64,000 bases of DNA from Clostridiales bacterium (GCA_020860715.1 JAJBTU010000011.1:1-64000); one strand, 5' to 3'. Counted from the stretch's first letter, positions 25,730 through 35,358 are shown. The notes: generated by a model not told the origin, from the letters alone. Translations and numbers: made by a program.

Positions 25730-25963
25730 TCACCCTTCCGAAAAATCCTCGAAATCCTTCTCCTCGAACCGCCGCATCATCGCGCCGTAGCGGAACCGCG
25801 CAATCTGATTTTTCTCCAGGACATCCTCCTCGCTGCCGCGGTACTGGCAGCGGATGCAATAATATTCCTTCTTTTCCTTATCGTAAAACATATCCAGGTC
25901 CAGATCACGCATAAAGCACGACGGACAGCGGTAATTTAATTTGCCTTTTCCAGATTGAGCCAT
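25730..25963 (-). CDS. small zinc-ribbon protein
   Basis: A 77-residue cytoplasmic protein with two CxxC knuckles (CPSC 13-16 and CIRC 36-39) separated by an acidic segment, then a charged helical tail. It has no other recognisable domain. The start lies within the last codons of the upstream gene (28-base overlap) with AAGGAGG ten bases before it, so translation is coupled. Such ribbons can bind nucleic acid or proteins; its role in a sugar-uptake operon is unknown. Confidence 0.65.
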   Translation of the reverse strand: MAQSGKGKLNYRCPSCFMRDLDLDMFYDKEKKEYYCIRCQYRGSEEDVLEKNQIARFRYGAMMRRFEEKDFEDFSEG

Positions 25964-27894
25964 GTCGTGAAGACCTCCTTCTCACATAATTTACCGGTAT
26001 AGCCGATCGTGAACATCGGGCTGAACGCGTACCCCTCTTTGATGTAACCGGCCTTATCCCTGCCTTCACAGGTCATGGAGACTGCCGTCTCGATCGGCGG
26101 TACGACGCAGGCCGCACGGTCTGCTCCTTCGAGAGACGCCTCACGGCATTTGTACTCATAAGGAATCTCCGTCTTTTCATCGCCCTTCTTCAGGCTCAGC
26201 GTCAGGCTGGACATATCCTCCGTATACTCGGTCGTACCGTAGCAGCCTACCATGTACTCATTGATCGTTATCTCAGCAGCTGCGATATCTGATGCGTCCA
26301 CTCCGTCTGCCGGCGTGATCTCCAGCACCTTCCGGTCGATGCGGATGCTGCCGGTGCCCTCGGTAAAGGTCATCACTGTCTGCAGCTTCACGGTCAGATC
26401 AGAAAACTCGATCTCCACCGGATCCAGCGTCAGGATACGGTTCTTCGGAACATTCACTCCGCTGCATCCGATTCCCGCGGTTTCGTTTTTCACTGCGGCA
26501 TCTGCAGACTGTTTTGACGCTGTTTCTTCGCCGGAGAGAACCCCCTCCGAAAAATGCGCCTTTGTACGGCAGAGACAGAGGTCAACCTCCTCGCCGTTAT
26601 GACAGATCTTCGCGCTGCGGATCGTGCCCTCTCCCGCGTAATGGGTGAAGTATCCGGCACGGTATTTTTCCTGAATCAGGAACGGATAGCTCGCGTCCTG
26701 GATGTGCGGCGTGCCGATGCCGACCGGCCAGTTCAGCTTTGCCACATACGGACGCAGGTCAACGATCGCGCCGCCCTGATCCATATTGACGCCCGCGCGC
26801 ATATACGGGTCGCAGTACCAGAACACCTGCTTTTTGCTTCCGTAAAGAATGTCTCTCCAGAGCGCGCATTCCGGCTCCGTGTAGGACTTCTTCTGACGAT
26901 AATAGTCCGCGAACTCACTCATCGTCATGTCGATCAGCCTGCCCTCTTTTTTCAGCTTGCCATAATATGCACAGCCGTCCTCATAGGATTTGAGCAGCAG
27001 CTCATAGGGCGCCTCCCAGCGGCCCATCTTGTTCATCCAGCCCGGTCCTACGAACATCATATTGTAGGAATAGCCGTTGTTGAACTTCGCCTGATAGCGG
27101 TACTGATCGATCAGATTGTAGAGATACGGATACTCCCAGGTCTCGGTGTCGTAGATCATGCCGCGCAGCACGTTCTGCGGATGGGTACCGAAGTTCGAGC
27201 CGTTGCCGTCATAGCAGGCGATCAGGTCACGGCTCAGGTGCGGGATCGCCACAATGCCGGAATCCTCCGCCTCATTCGCCGCCGGAGCGTGCGTGTTCTG
27301 CTTTGACGGGATCCACGGAGCCCAGGGGCCGCCGTCCATGAAGGTATACCAGCTGTTGTTGCAGGTGTGATAGGCCTTCGGGCCTTCCTCCCAGCAGGTC
27401 GCCACCGCACACTTCACAGACGGATAGGTCTCCTTGATGTAGTTTGTTAGCTCCGCGTCCATGTAATAGGAACCGGTCGACTCCGGATAGAAACCGAAGC
27501 ATTCATGGAACTTTTCAAACACATCCTGCACGATCGCCTTTTTGTCCTCCATGGAGAACATCCAGATGCAGAAATCCTTTGTCTTGTATTTTTCGCGGAA
27601 TTCCTCGCATGGCAGACCGAGCAGCGTCAGCGCGATCTCATCGCCGTATTTCTCATGGTGCTCCTTTGCAAGAGCGATCGCCTCCTCATTAAACAGGCTG
27701 GCGTAGGTCATCTCAATTGTTGTTTTTAAGCCGTTCTTGTGCGCGCACTCCTGCTGCGTCTTAAAAATATCAAGGTTTTCCGTCAGCAGCTCCTTGCGTC
27801 CGATATCCTCCGCTTTCCCATGGCCGGTCACCTTTTCGGCATACTCCGGCACCATTTCCGGGCGGTGGATAATATTCACTACAAATTTATCCAT
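25936..27894 (-). CDS. uncharacterised 652-residue protein in a sugar-uptake operon
   Basis: I do not recognise this protein with certainty. It has no signal peptide. The first 300 residues (GLKTTIEMTYASLFNEEAIA, YGDEIALTLLGLP, FYPESTGSYYMDAELTNYIK, VKCAVATCWEEGPKAYH) have strand-helix spacing reminiscent of polysaccharide-deacetylase-like or GH57/GH38-type barrels, as in some DUF3863-type proteins. The C-terminal 250 residues are beta-rich (VEIEFSDLTVKLQTVMTF, GSIRIDRKVLEI). It follows the MalG-like permease by 16 bases and precedes the zinc-ribbon gene. The context makes it a likely carbohydrate-active enzyme working on the imported sugar; the reaction is unknown. Confidence 0.6.
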   Translation of the reverse strand: MDKFVVNIIHRPEMVPEYAEKVTGHGKAEDIGRKELLTENLDIFKTQQECAHKNGLKTTIEMTYASLFNEEAIALAKEHHEKYGDEIALTLLGLPCEEFREKYKTKDFCIWMFSMEDKKAIVQDVFEKFHECFGFYPESTGSYYMDAELTNYIKETYPSVKCAVATCWEEGPKAYHTCNNSWYTFMDGGPWAPWIPSKQNTHAPAANEAEDSGIVAIPHLSRDLIACYDGNGSNFGTHPQNVLRGMIYDTETWEYPYLYNLIDQYRYQAKFNNGYSYNMMFVGPGWMNKMGRWEAPYELLLKSYEDGCAYYGKLKKEGRLIDMTMSEFADYYRQKKSYTEPECALWRDILYGSKKQVFWYCDPYMRAGVNMDQGGAIVDLRPYVAKLNWPVGIGTPHIQDASYPFLIQEKYRAGYFTHYAGEGTIRSAKICHNGEEVDLCLCRTKAHFSEGVLSGEETASKQSADAAVKNETAGIGCSGVNVPKNRILTLDPVEIEFSDLTVKLQTVMTFTEGTGSIRIDRKVLEITPADGVDASDIAAAEITINEYMVGCYGTTEYTEDMSSLTLSLKKGDEKTEIPYEYKCREASLEGADRAACVVPPIETAVSMTCEGRDKAGYIKEGYAFSPMFTIGYTGKLCEKEVFTTWLNLEKAN

Positions 27895-27910
27895 AACTGT
27901 CCCTTTCTTA

Positions 27911-28765
27911 TCAGCCCTTCACCGCTCCACCAGTGATTCCTTCCACATAGAACTTCTGCATGATCATAAACAGGATCGAGATCGGGATCGACACGATCAC
28001 ACCGCCGCAGCAGAAAATGGTGAAGTAGGAATTGATCAGGCTCTTATCCAGCATCTTATAAAGTCCGATAGCCACTGTATACTTCGATGAAATACCGGCG
28101 TTCAGGATCATCTTGGCATAAACGAAATCCATCCACGGCGTCAGAAAGCTGCTGATAACCGTATATACAATGATCGGACGGCTCATCGGAATGATGATGT
28201 TTGTAAAAATCCTTGCCTCATTGCAGCCGTCGATCCGCGCCGACTCGCACAGAGCCCGCGGCACCGTGTCGAAGAAGCCCTTCGCGATCAGGTAGCCGAG
28301 TCCAGAGGACGCCGAGTATACCATGATCAGACCGGCATAGCTGTTGGTCAGGTTAAATGATTTCAGTGTAAAGTACACAGCGATCATGGCCAGCATGCCC
28401 GGAAACAGGTTCAGGATCACGGCCATGTTCATCAACGGTTTGCGCATCGGGAAGCGCATGACGGAAGTCGCGTACGCTACCATCAGCACAAAAAATGTTG
28501 AGATCACACAGGTAAAGCAGGCAATGATGAACGTATTCATAAACCACTGCGGGAACTGCTGTACCGTATCCGTCTCGAATAATAACTGCTTATAATGGGT
28601 CAGACTCCACTCCTGCGGGAAAAAGGTACTCGTATTCATTCCGGAATACGCGCTGAACGAGGTCGTCACCAGCCAGATAATCGGAATCAGCCAGAAGATT
28701 GCCAGCGCCGCGATCAGAAGATTGTGGAGGAAAATGCCTCTCTGTTTCTTTTTTGATCCAGTCAT
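27911..28765 (-). CDS. MalG-type sugar ABC permease
   Basis: CUT1-class inner permease, 284 residues, six membrane helices. The coupling loop CESARIDGCNEARIFTNIIIPMSRP, the RFPMRKPLMN loop and the ending FYVEGITGGAVKG are typical of MalG. The start codon overlaps the stop of the MalF-like gene (TAATG). No ATPase gene is in the operon, so a shared MsmK-type ATPase encoded elsewhere must energise it. Confidence 0.93.
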   Translation of the reverse strand: MTGSKKKQRGIFLHNLLIAALAIFWLIPIIWLVTTSFSAYSGMNTSTFFPQEWSLTHYKQLLFETDTVQQFPQWFMNTFIIACFTCVISTFFVLMVAYATSVMRFPMRKPLMNMAVILNLFPGMLAMIAVYFTLKSFNLTNSYAGLIMVYSASSGLGYLIAKGFFDTVPRALCESARIDGCNEARIFTNIIIPMSRPIIVYTVISSFLTPWMDFVYAKMILNAGISSKYTVAIGLYKMLDKSLINSYFTIFCCGGVIVSIPISILFMIMQKFYVEGITGGAVKG

Positions 28766-30189
28766 TATTGATATTCCTCCTCTCTGTCTCCGCTTATCAG
28801 TTTGTTAAATGCAAACAGGGTAAATACCGCGCATATGATAAACACCATAATACCGATGACAGACGCCATCTTGTAGTTATAGTAATCCTGTGTCAGTCGG
28901 AACAGCCAGGTCACCAGCAGGTCGACTTCCTTCGCCTGCGAGTTTGCCATCGCCTGATTCGTCGTTGTGTAAACATTTTCTGTCAGCAGATAAATAACAT
29001 TGAAATTGTTAATATTCTTTACAAAATCCGTGACGAGTGCCGGTCCTGTGACAAACAGCATATACGGCATCGTGATCTTTCGGAAAATCTGGAACGGGCT
29101 TGCACCGTCTACCCGCGCGCTCTCCAGCTGATCAGAAGGAAGATTCATCAGCACGCCTGTCGCGATCAGCATCTGATATGGCACACCGATCCAGATATTG
29201 ATCAGTATGATCATCACATGCGCCCATCCGGGTGCAGACAAAAACGGAATATAGCTGGTCGATATCAGACCGATATTCCTTAAGAATCCGGTCAGCCCGA
29301 TGTTCGCGCAGATCGTATTGACAATGCCTCCGTTGGAGAAAAAGTTCCGGACCAGAAGCAGCGATACAAACTGCGGCACCGCGATCGTGACTACAAACAG
29401 GGTTCTCCACAGCTTTGGCAGCCGCGTCTTCGAACTGTTCAAAAGCAGTGAGAGCAAAATGCCGCCGATGTACGTTGTGAACGTTGCGAAAAACGCCCAT
29501 ACCAGCGTCCATCCGAGAACACGGACAAACGCATATCCAAACGTGCTGGTAAGGCCGCCGCCGCCAAACAGACTGATAAAGTTGTCAAATCCAACCCACC
29601 AGAAGAGGGAGGTCGGAGGCATATGATTCTGATCGTAATTGGTAAACGCCACCAGGATCAGCAGCAAAATCGGGATCGCAGTAAAAATAACAATTCCCAG
29701 CACCGGAAGCGTAAGCAGTGTGATATGGAACTTCTCATCCAGATAGGTTCTCATATCCTCACGGAATGTATTGATGTGATGTCCCAGTTCCGCCTCGACC
29801 TGAAGGCGTCTCACATTTACCACATTTCTCATCCAGATCACTATGAACGCAAACCAGACGACAAAGCTGATCAGAGAATAGAGCAAAATCTGGAACGAGT
29901 TGTCATAATCATTAAACTCGCTCTTCATCGTCTCCATATTGAAAACTTTTTCCATCTGGACTGTTCCAAGTGTGCCAAATTTGGATACATACTGAACCGC
30001 AAACGTAAAAGTAAACGCGATTACCGCCACTTCGAGGACCGTCATAATCAGCGCTTTTATATACTGTTTCCTTCTGGCATATCCTGCTCCCATCCAAAGC
30101 AGCGACAGCTTAACAAAAGCATCCCCGTGAACAACTGCTTCTCCAAATGTGGAGAACCATTTCCCAATGGCTTTAAAGAAGCCGCTCAC
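28765..30189 (-). CDS. MalF-type sugar ABC permease with N-terminal extension
   Basis: CUT1 permease of 474 residues, longer than the common 290-residue form. The first 170 residues add two membrane segments (ALIMTVLEVAVIAFTFTFAV; ILLYSLISFVVWFAFIVIW) as in maltodextrin MalF of Gram-positive bacteria. The core carries FTNYDQNHMPPTSLFWWVGFDNF, and the coupling loop LESARVDGASPFQIFRKITMPYM. It pairs with the MalG-like protein. The resemblance suggests a glucan or maltodextrin-like oligosaccharide, but ligand identity is inference. Confidence 0.92.
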   Translation of the reverse strand: MSGFFKAIGKWFSTFGEAVVHGDAFVKLSLLWMGAGYARRKQYIKALIMTVLEVAVIAFTFTFAVQYVSKFGTLGTVQMEKVFNMETMKSEFNDYDNSFQILLYSLISFVVWFAFIVIWMRNVVNVRRLQVEAELGHHINTFREDMRTYLDEKFHITLLTLPVLGIVIFTAIPILLLILVAFTNYDQNHMPPTSLFWWVGFDNFISLFGGGGLTSTFGYAFVRVLGWTLVWAFFATFTTYIGGILLSLLLNSSKTRLPKLWRTLFVVTIAVPQFVSLLLVRNFFSNGGIVNTICANIGLTGFLRNIGLISTSYIPFLSAPGWAHVMIILINIWIGVPYQMLIATGVLMNLPSDQLESARVDGASPFQIFRKITMPYMLFVTGPALVTDFVKNINNFNVIYLLTENVYTTTNQAMANSQAKEVDLLVTWLFRLTQDYYNYKMASVIGIMVFIICAVFTLFAFNKLISGDREEEYQ

Positions 30190-30252
30190 GGGATTCGTTT
30201 TCCCTTTTTTTCAATCTCGGCCATAGAAACCTCCCTTCACGGCAACTCCTTT

Positions 30253-30279
30253 GTAACTGTTCCGTATCTTCACAGTTAC
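30253..30279. repeat. 27-nt dispersed palindrome, copy 2
   Basis: GTAACTG and CAGTTAC arms with the spacer TTCCGTATCTTCA. It is located between the binding-protein and MalF-like genes. Confidence 0.8.
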
Positions 30280-30298
30280 ACCCTTTTCTGTAAAAAGA

Positions 30299-30325
30299 GG
30301 ACGTGCAGGCGCACGCTGCACGTCC
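30299..30325 (-). other. intergenic hairpin after the binding-protein gene
   Basis: GGACGTGCAG pairs perfectly with CTGCACGTCC around a seven-base loop. Without a U tract it is more likely an mRNA-stabilising or partial-attenuation element, giving more binding protein than permease. Confidence 0.6.
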
Positions 30326-30372
30326 CCTAAATTATCATACTTCAGGCATTTTCAACCTTGCCGCCCTGATTA

Positions 30373-31638
30373 TTACTCAATCGCCGCCGTAACGCCTTCT
30401 ACCAGAGTATCCAGAGCCTCCTGAATTGCAGCTTCGTCGTCAACTGCCAGAGTACCCTGAGCGATGTTCTCACCAAAGGTAGCGGTCGGATCCCAGTACT
30501 TGTCGCCTACTCTCTGAACCTGACCATAAGCAGACTGCTCAGCAAGCGCTGCCTGCGCTACATTCTCCAACACTGCGTCGGAAGAAGCAACTGCAATGTT
30601 CGAAGGTCCGCTCTGACGCTGTGTGAAGTATTCTTCCTGAGAAGACTCACTGGTCATATATGCTGCCAGAAGAACCGCCCAACCGGAATTCTCAGAATAA
30701 CCGTTTGCACCAACATACTTATAACCGGATACGGAACCCTGCTGTACCTGATCCTCGCCAATCGTGTAGGTCGGAAGCTTGGTAGCCGCATAGCCGTCGC
30801 CAAACGCTGTCTGGCAAGCCTCAGCATCCCATGTACCGGAAACAACCGCTACAAGGTCGCCGGAAGCGATCTGGTTGGAAGTGTCGCCATCTGCGATCGC
30901 CATGAATGCTTCATTCGCTGCGATCTCAAGCATAGCCTGTGTAACCTGTACACCGGTGTAACCGTCTTCGCTCGTGCCGTTCCAGTCAATCGTGGTCGTG
31001 CCGTCATCATTCAGGCCTGTCGTAAAGCCGGCACCATAGAAGAACGATGCGTTGTACCAGCCGGAGTTCAGAACCATGCCGACTTTTCCGCCTGCCTCAG
31101 CTGCTGCTGCAAGCAGAGAATCCCAGGATGCTACATCTTCCTCAGAGAGAACAGATGCATTGTAATACAGGAAGTAGCCATTGTCCGCCGCACGCGGGAA
31201 AGCATACAGGCTGCCGTCAATCGAAGCTGCGTCTACGGAACCTTCAACGTTCTCGCTCTTGATCGTCTCCAGTGATGTGCCGGCATAAGCCTGAAGCATC
31301 TCATCGTACTCTTCCAGATTCAGAAGCGCGCCGGCGCTTACCAGAGCATTCAGCTGATCATCCGGGAATGCGAAAACATCCGCAGCAGCCTCAACGTCTG
31401 TCAGGATCGTATCCTTCGCCGTAGACTCTGACTCAACACCGATCTGGATGTCGAAGTTCGCGTACTCTGCATAGGTCTCAGCAAAACCGGATGCCAGTTC
31501 ACCGAGAAGATCCTGATCTTCCTCAGCGCCCCAGACTGTCAGTGAGATCGTCTCCAGCTCGTCCGCGCTTACACACATTGCGCAGGACATCGTCATACCG
31601 GCTGCCAGTGCAACCGCAAGAGCCTTTTTTAATTTCAT
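30373..31638 (-). CDS. MalE-type sugar-binding protein
   Basis: Extracellular binding protein of 421 residues, first gene of the operon. A signal peptide (MKLKKALAVALAAGMTMSCA, cleavage near VSADE) leads to a CUT1 family-1 binding fold (ISLTVWGAEEDQDLLGELASGF, VFAFPDDQLNALVSAGALLNL, GSLYAFPRAADNGYFLYYNA, VVSGTWDA, SENSGWAVLLAAYMTSE). The nearest well-known class is maltose/maltodextrin binding protein. AAGGAGG lies eight bases before the ATG at 31638. A promoter and two operator palindromes lie directly upstream. Confidence 0.92.
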   Translation of the reverse strand: MKLKKALAVALAAGMTMSCAMCVSADELETISLTVWGAEEDQDLLGELASGFAETYAEYANFDIQIGVESESTAKDTILTDVEAAADVFAFPDDQLNALVSAGALLNLEEYDEMLQAYAGTSLETIKSENVEGSVDAASIDGSLYAFPRAADNGYFLYYNASVLSEEDVASWDSLLAAAAEAGGKVGMVLNSGWYNASFFYGAGFTTGLNDDGTTTIDWNGTSEDGYTGVQVTQAMLEIAANEAFMAIADGDTSNQIASGDLVAVVSGTWDAEACQTAFGDGYAATKLPTYTIGEDQVQQGSVSGYKYVGANGYSENSGWAVLLAAYMTSESSQEEYFTQRQSGPSNIAVASSDAVLENVAQAALAEQSAYGQVQRVGDKYWDPTATFGENIAQGTLAVDDEAAIQEALDTLVEGVTAAIE

Positions 31639-31671
31639 GTGTTTATCCTCCTTATGGATTAATATGTAACC

Positions 31672-31692
31672 GTTGCGCAACCGTTGCGCAAC
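31672..31692. promoter_or_regulatory. tandem LacI-type operators at the MalEFG promoter
   Basis: Two perfect GTTGCGCAAC palindromes (31672-31681 and 31683-31692) are spaced 11 bp, one helical turn, just downstream of the predicted start of transcription near 31703. They match MalR/CcpA-type half-sites, so a LacI-family protein bound here would block elongation or open-complex formation. Confidence 0.8.
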
Positions 31693-31709
31693 CGTTTGCT
31701 CATGAGAAC

Positions 31710-31738
31710 AGTATACCTTATCTGTTTCTTCATGTCAA
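31710..31738 (-). promoter_or_regulatory. promoter of the MalEFG operon
   Basis: TTGACA (31733-31738) and TATACT (31710-31715) with a 17-base spacer read toward the binding-protein gene. Confidence 0.8.
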
Positions 31739-31813
31739 CTATACTAATTATACAGTATTCATTTCTATTTTTTGTGCAAATTGCACATGTGTTTTTTCGC
31801 TGTTTTTTCGCGT

Positions 31814-31829
31814 GCGCAATCGGTTGCGC
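31814..31829. promoter_or_regulatory. upstream LacI-type operator
   Basis: GCGCAA-TCGG-TTGCGC is a near-perfect palindrome of the same type as the tandem sites, about 75 bases upstream of the minus-35 and next to the end of the LacI gene. DNA looping with the downstream sites is possible. Confidence 0.65.
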
Positions 31830-31901
31830 CCAAGGGATACAACTCCTTTCAAATGATCGGATCCCTTATTCTGCGCCGCAGGAGGATCCGACAGAATCCG
31901 G

Positions 31902-32915
31902 TCACTTCGTCGATTCCCGCAGGATCACCTGGTAATTCAGCGGCATAAATTCTCCTTTCACATTTTCACCCAGCTGATCCAGAAGAAGCTGGCAGGCATT
32001 CATGCCGAGCGTCTTTGTGTTAAAATGCAGACTGGTGATGGCCGGAATGTAATACTCCAGCAGAGAGCTGTCGTACAGGCTGGCCACTTTTATATCCTGC
32101 GGAATCCGTACATCCCGCTCGCGCAGGCAGCCCAACAGCATATTCGCGATAAAATCATCCATGCAGACAATTCCGTCCGCTCCTGCTGTCAGAATCGTAT
32201 CCACCGCGGATGCGATCTCCGCGTAGCTGTTCCTGTCCAGAAACAGAAGATTTTCGTCCAGTCTGACCCGGTAATCACTGTGAGCGTCTTCAAATCCCTG
32301 TACCCGGCTCTTTGTCACAAGATGTGCGCGGCTGCCGCCCAAAAGGGCGATATGGCGCAGCCCTTTCATCAACAGGATACCGGTCAGTTCCCGGCTGCCC
32401 TCCCGGTTCTGGTTGTCGATCCAGATCAGACCCGGCTCTTCCTCCTCCGGCGTGCCGATCGCCACGAACGGTATCTTCTCCTCTTTCAGGTATTCGCGTA
32501 CAGAAGAATTAACCAGCGCCCGCGTCACGATCACACCGTCCACCTTGCGGTTGGCGGTCAGCCGTCTCAGCCCGGTCAGGTCTTTTCCGTCCACCATCGA
32601 AAGAAGGATGTCATAATTATGCTGCGCGGCCTTTTCGCAGATGCCGCTCATGCATTCTTTAAAAAACGGGAAATCAATGTCCGAATAGTCGTCCGGCAGC
32701 AGCAGGGCAATATTATAGGTTCTGCTCTGCGCCAGACCTTTTGCGATCACATTCGGCTGGTAATCCAGCCGTTCCACGCAGGAGAGCACTTTTTCCCGCG
32801 TTGCCTTGCCAACACGTCCTTTCCCGGAAATTGCCCTGGATACCGTCGTCTTGCTGATACCCAGTTCACGCGCAATATCGTCAATTGTGCACGGTTTCTT
32901 TTCTTCTCTTTCCAT
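31902..32915 (-). CDS. LacI-family transcriptional regulator (MalR-like)
   Basis: A 337-residue LacI repressor: helix-turn-helix and hinge CTIDDIARELGISKTTVSRAISGKGRV...LDYQPNVIAKGLAQ, then the effector domain (YNIALLLPDDYSDIDFPFFKECM, VDGVIVTRALV, DGIVCMDDFIANMLLGCL, VASLYDSSLLEYYIPAITSLHFN). It is the last gene of a run SBP-permease-permease-GH31-LacI and lies immediately upstream of the MalEFG promoter with its GCGCAA-type operators, so it may control both importers. An AGGTGGGGG ribosome site precedes the start. Confidence 0.92.
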   Translation of the reverse strand: MEREEKKPCTIDDIARELGISKTTVSRAISGKGRVGKATREKVLSCVERLDYQPNVIAKGLAQSRTYNIALLLPDDYSDIDFPFFKECMSGICEKAAQHNYDILLSMVDGKDLTGLRRLTANRKVDGVIVTRALVNSSVREYLKEEKIPFVAIGTPEEEEPGLIWIDNQNREGSRELTGILLMKGLRHIALLGGSRAHLVTKSRVQGFEDAHSDYRVRLDENLLFLDRNSYAEIASAVDTILTAGADGIVCMDDFIANMLLGCLRERDVRIPQDIKVASLYDSSLLEYYIPAITSLHFNTKTLGMNACQLLLDQLGENVKGEFMPLNYQVILRESTK

Positions 32916-32970
32916 AGCGCAGCCCCCACCTGACAGTTCCCTGTATCATTATCCTGATTTCCCATGAGAA

Positions 32971-35358
32971 TCAGTCAAAAAACGCATACTCCGTCACACC
33001 CGCCGGTATCACGCGCTCTCTCACCTGCGTGCCTTCATACACGGTCAGCTGCACTTCCTGCGGCAGCGCCGCCGTCAGCTTTACGGTGAGCGCCGCGCCG
33101 GCAGCCTCCTTTTGTGCCGTCGGGCTGTCCTGCGAACTCTGCTTCCGGCATCCGCCGCATTTTGTCACGCAGATTTCATTTGCGACCGTTCCTTCTGTCG
33201 TAACCACGCGGCAGGAGGCCGCCGCACCATCCTGCAGCTGATACAGGCGCAGCGCCAGATTGCCGGCATAGTCATAATCCGGACGTGTCTCGACGGTTCC
33301 CATCGCAAGCAGGGTATTCTCGCGGGCAAACAGCGGCAGCGAAAAATAGTCATATGTGCCCCGGTTCCAGCAGCCTCCCATCTGTACTTCTCCGCTCAGT
33401 AAATGCGTCCAGGTTCCCTGCGGCAGATAATAGTCGCACACACCGTCTTTCCGGAACACCGGTGCGACCAGCAGCGCGTCGCCGAGCATATACTGCATGT
33501 CCAGATACGAGCAGGCCGGATCTTCCGTAAATTCAAACACCATCGGCCGCATCAGCGGCGTGCCGTCCTCGTGTGCCTCCAGCGCCCTGTCATAAAGGTA
33601 TGGCATCAGGGTACATTTCAGCTTCGTAAAGTACGCCACCACATCACTCGCCTCATCGTCAAATACCCACGGCACACGGTAAGAACTCGAACCGTGCAGA
33701 CGGCTGTGCGAAGAAAGCAGGCCGAACGCCGCCCAGCGCTTGTAAAGATCAGGCGTCGCCGTGTTCTCAAAGCCGGAGATGTCATGGCTCCAGAACGCGA
33801 AGCCGCTCATGGCAAACGAGAGGCCGCCGCGCAGTGTCTCCGCCATGGACGGATAGTTCGCGGAAGAATCTCCGCCCCAGTGCACCGGAAACTGCTGGCA
33901 GCCTGCCGTCGCGCTGCGCGCAAACAGCACCGCCTCCTTCTCTCCCTTTACCTCTTTTAAGAGGCTGAAGACTGCCTGATTATAAAGGAAGGTATAATAA
34001 TTGTGCATCGCCTGCGGATCGCTGCCATCATAGTATTTCACATCGATCGGGATCCGCTCGCCGAAGTCCGTTTTGAACGCGTCTACGCCGCAGTCCAGAA
34101 TCTCACGCAGCTTATCCGTGTACCATTTCGTGGCCGCCGGATTCGTAAAGTCCACCACAGCCAGTCCAGACTGCCAGTTGTCCGTCTGCCAGACGCCCTT
34201 TCCGTCCGCGCGCATCAGCAGATAACCGTTCGCGGCGCCCTCGCGGAAGAAATCCGTTCCCTGCGCAATGTAGGGATTGATCCAGACGCAGATCTTCAGG
34301 CCTTTTTCATGATACCGCGCAAGCATGCCGTGGATATCCGGGAAAAATTCTTTGTTCCACTCAAAATCGCAGAGGTGAAACGCCTGCATCCAGTAGCAGT
34401 CAAAATGAAATACAGAGAGCGGAATCCCACGCTCAGCCATCCCATCAATAAAGGAACTGGTCGTCTCCTCATCGTATCTGGTCGTAAAGGAAGTCGAGAG
34501 CCAGAGGCCAAATGTCCATGCGGGCGGCAGGGCCGGACGGCCGGTCAGCCCCGTGTAACTCTTTAAAATCTCCTTTGGCGACGGGCCATAGAAGAAATAA
34601 TAAGAAAGCATTTCTCCCGGAACCGAGAAGCCCACGTATTCCACCTTCTCACTCGCCACCTCGAACGATACCCGGTCCGTGCTGTCCACAAACACGCCGT
34701 AGCCGCGGTTGGTCATATAAAACGGAATATTTTTGTAGGCTACCTGAGAAGCCGTGCCGCCGTCCTCATTCCAGATGTCAACCACCTGTCCGTTTTTCAC
34801 AAAGGGCGTAAAGCGCTCGCCTAAGCCATACACGCACTCCCCCGGCGAGAGCGACAGTTCATTTACCATATAGGGTTCACAGACCTCCATCAGGTAATTG
34901 TCCGCCGGAAGCACCGTCTTCGGCTGACGGTTCCAGCGCATATAAGCCAGATTCCGGAACCCGCACGAGGTCAGTTCCCGTCCGTCCTTCTCAAAAGCAT
35001 AGCGGAAGTTTTTGCGGTCTACACGCACCTGAATAAGTCCGGTATCCAAAACCGCTTCCTCATCGGTGATCGTCACTTTTACATCCTGCTTAGTGCCGGT
35101 TTCATACTTTTCAAACTCCGGCACATGATTGTCATACGCCTCATAATGCCACGCCCTCACAGAGATCATCTCCGGACCGCGTGCCACAAACTCCATGCGG
35201 ATCGCCGGCATATCGCACGTATCTCCGCGCCCCCGGATCGGACGGGTTGGCGCAAGAATGCGCATACCTCCCGGTATCTTTTCCACCTCATACGCCTCTG
35301 TCGCAAACAGGGCGTTCGCGCGCTCAGAGCGCAGCCAGAAGCCTTCTGTAAATTTCAT
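32971..35358 (-). CDS. yicI: alpha-xylosidase, YicI-like (GH31)
   Basis: Exo-acting alpha-xylosidase of 795 residues that releases xylose from isoprimeverose and xyloglucan-type oligosaccharides. The nucleophile Asp431 is in FKTDFGERIPIDV and the acid/base Asp497 in HWGGDSSANY. The surroundings (GSDPQAMHNYY, LFARSATAGCQQFPVHWGG, FWSHDISGFENTATPDLYKRW, HSRLHGSSSYRVPW) are nearly identical to E. coli YicI. The protein has no signal peptide, so it acts in the cytoplasm on sugars imported by the adjacent CUT1 transporter. A cysteine-bearing low-complexity insert (GGCRKQSSQDSPTAQKEAAG) sits near the C-terminus. Alternative alpha-glucosidase activity is less likely given the active-site match. Confidence 0.93.
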   Translation of the reverse strand: MKFTEGFWLRSERANALFATEAYEVEKIPGGMRILAPTRPIRGRGDTCDMPAIRMEFVARGPEMISVRAWHYEAYDNHVPEFEKYETGTKQDVKVTITDEEAVLDTGLIQVRVDRKNFRYAFEKDGRELTSCGFRNLAYMRWNRQPKTVLPADNYLMEVCEPYMVNELSLSPGECVYGLGERFTPFVKNGQVVDIWNEDGGTASQVAYKNIPFYMTNRGYGVFVDSTDRVSFEVASEKVEYVGFSVPGEMLSYYFFYGPSPKEILKSYTGLTGRPALPPAWTFGLWLSTSFTTRYDEETTSSFIDGMAERGIPLSVFHFDCYWMQAFHLCDFEWNKEFFPDIHGMLARYHEKGLKICVWINPYIAQGTDFFREGAANGYLLMRADGKGVWQTDNWQSGLAVVDFTNPAATKWYTDKLREILDCGVDAFKTDFGERIPIDVKYYDGSDPQAMHNYYTFLYNQAVFSLLKEVKGEKEAVLFARSATAGCQQFPVHWGGDSSANYPSMAETLRGGLSFAMSGFAFWSHDISGFENTATPDLYKRWAAFGLLSSHSRLHGSSSYRVPWVFDDEASDVVAYFTKLKCTLMPYLYDRALEAHEDGTPLMRPMVFEFTEDPACSYLDMQYMLGDALLVAPVFRKDGVCDYYLPQGTWTHLLSGEVQMGGCWNRGTYDYFSLPLFARENTLLAMGTVETRPDYDYAGNLALRLYQLQDGAAASCRVVTTEGTVANEICVTKCGGCRKQSSQDSPTAQKEAAGAALTVKLTAALPQEVQLTVYEGTQVRERVIPAGVTEYAFFD

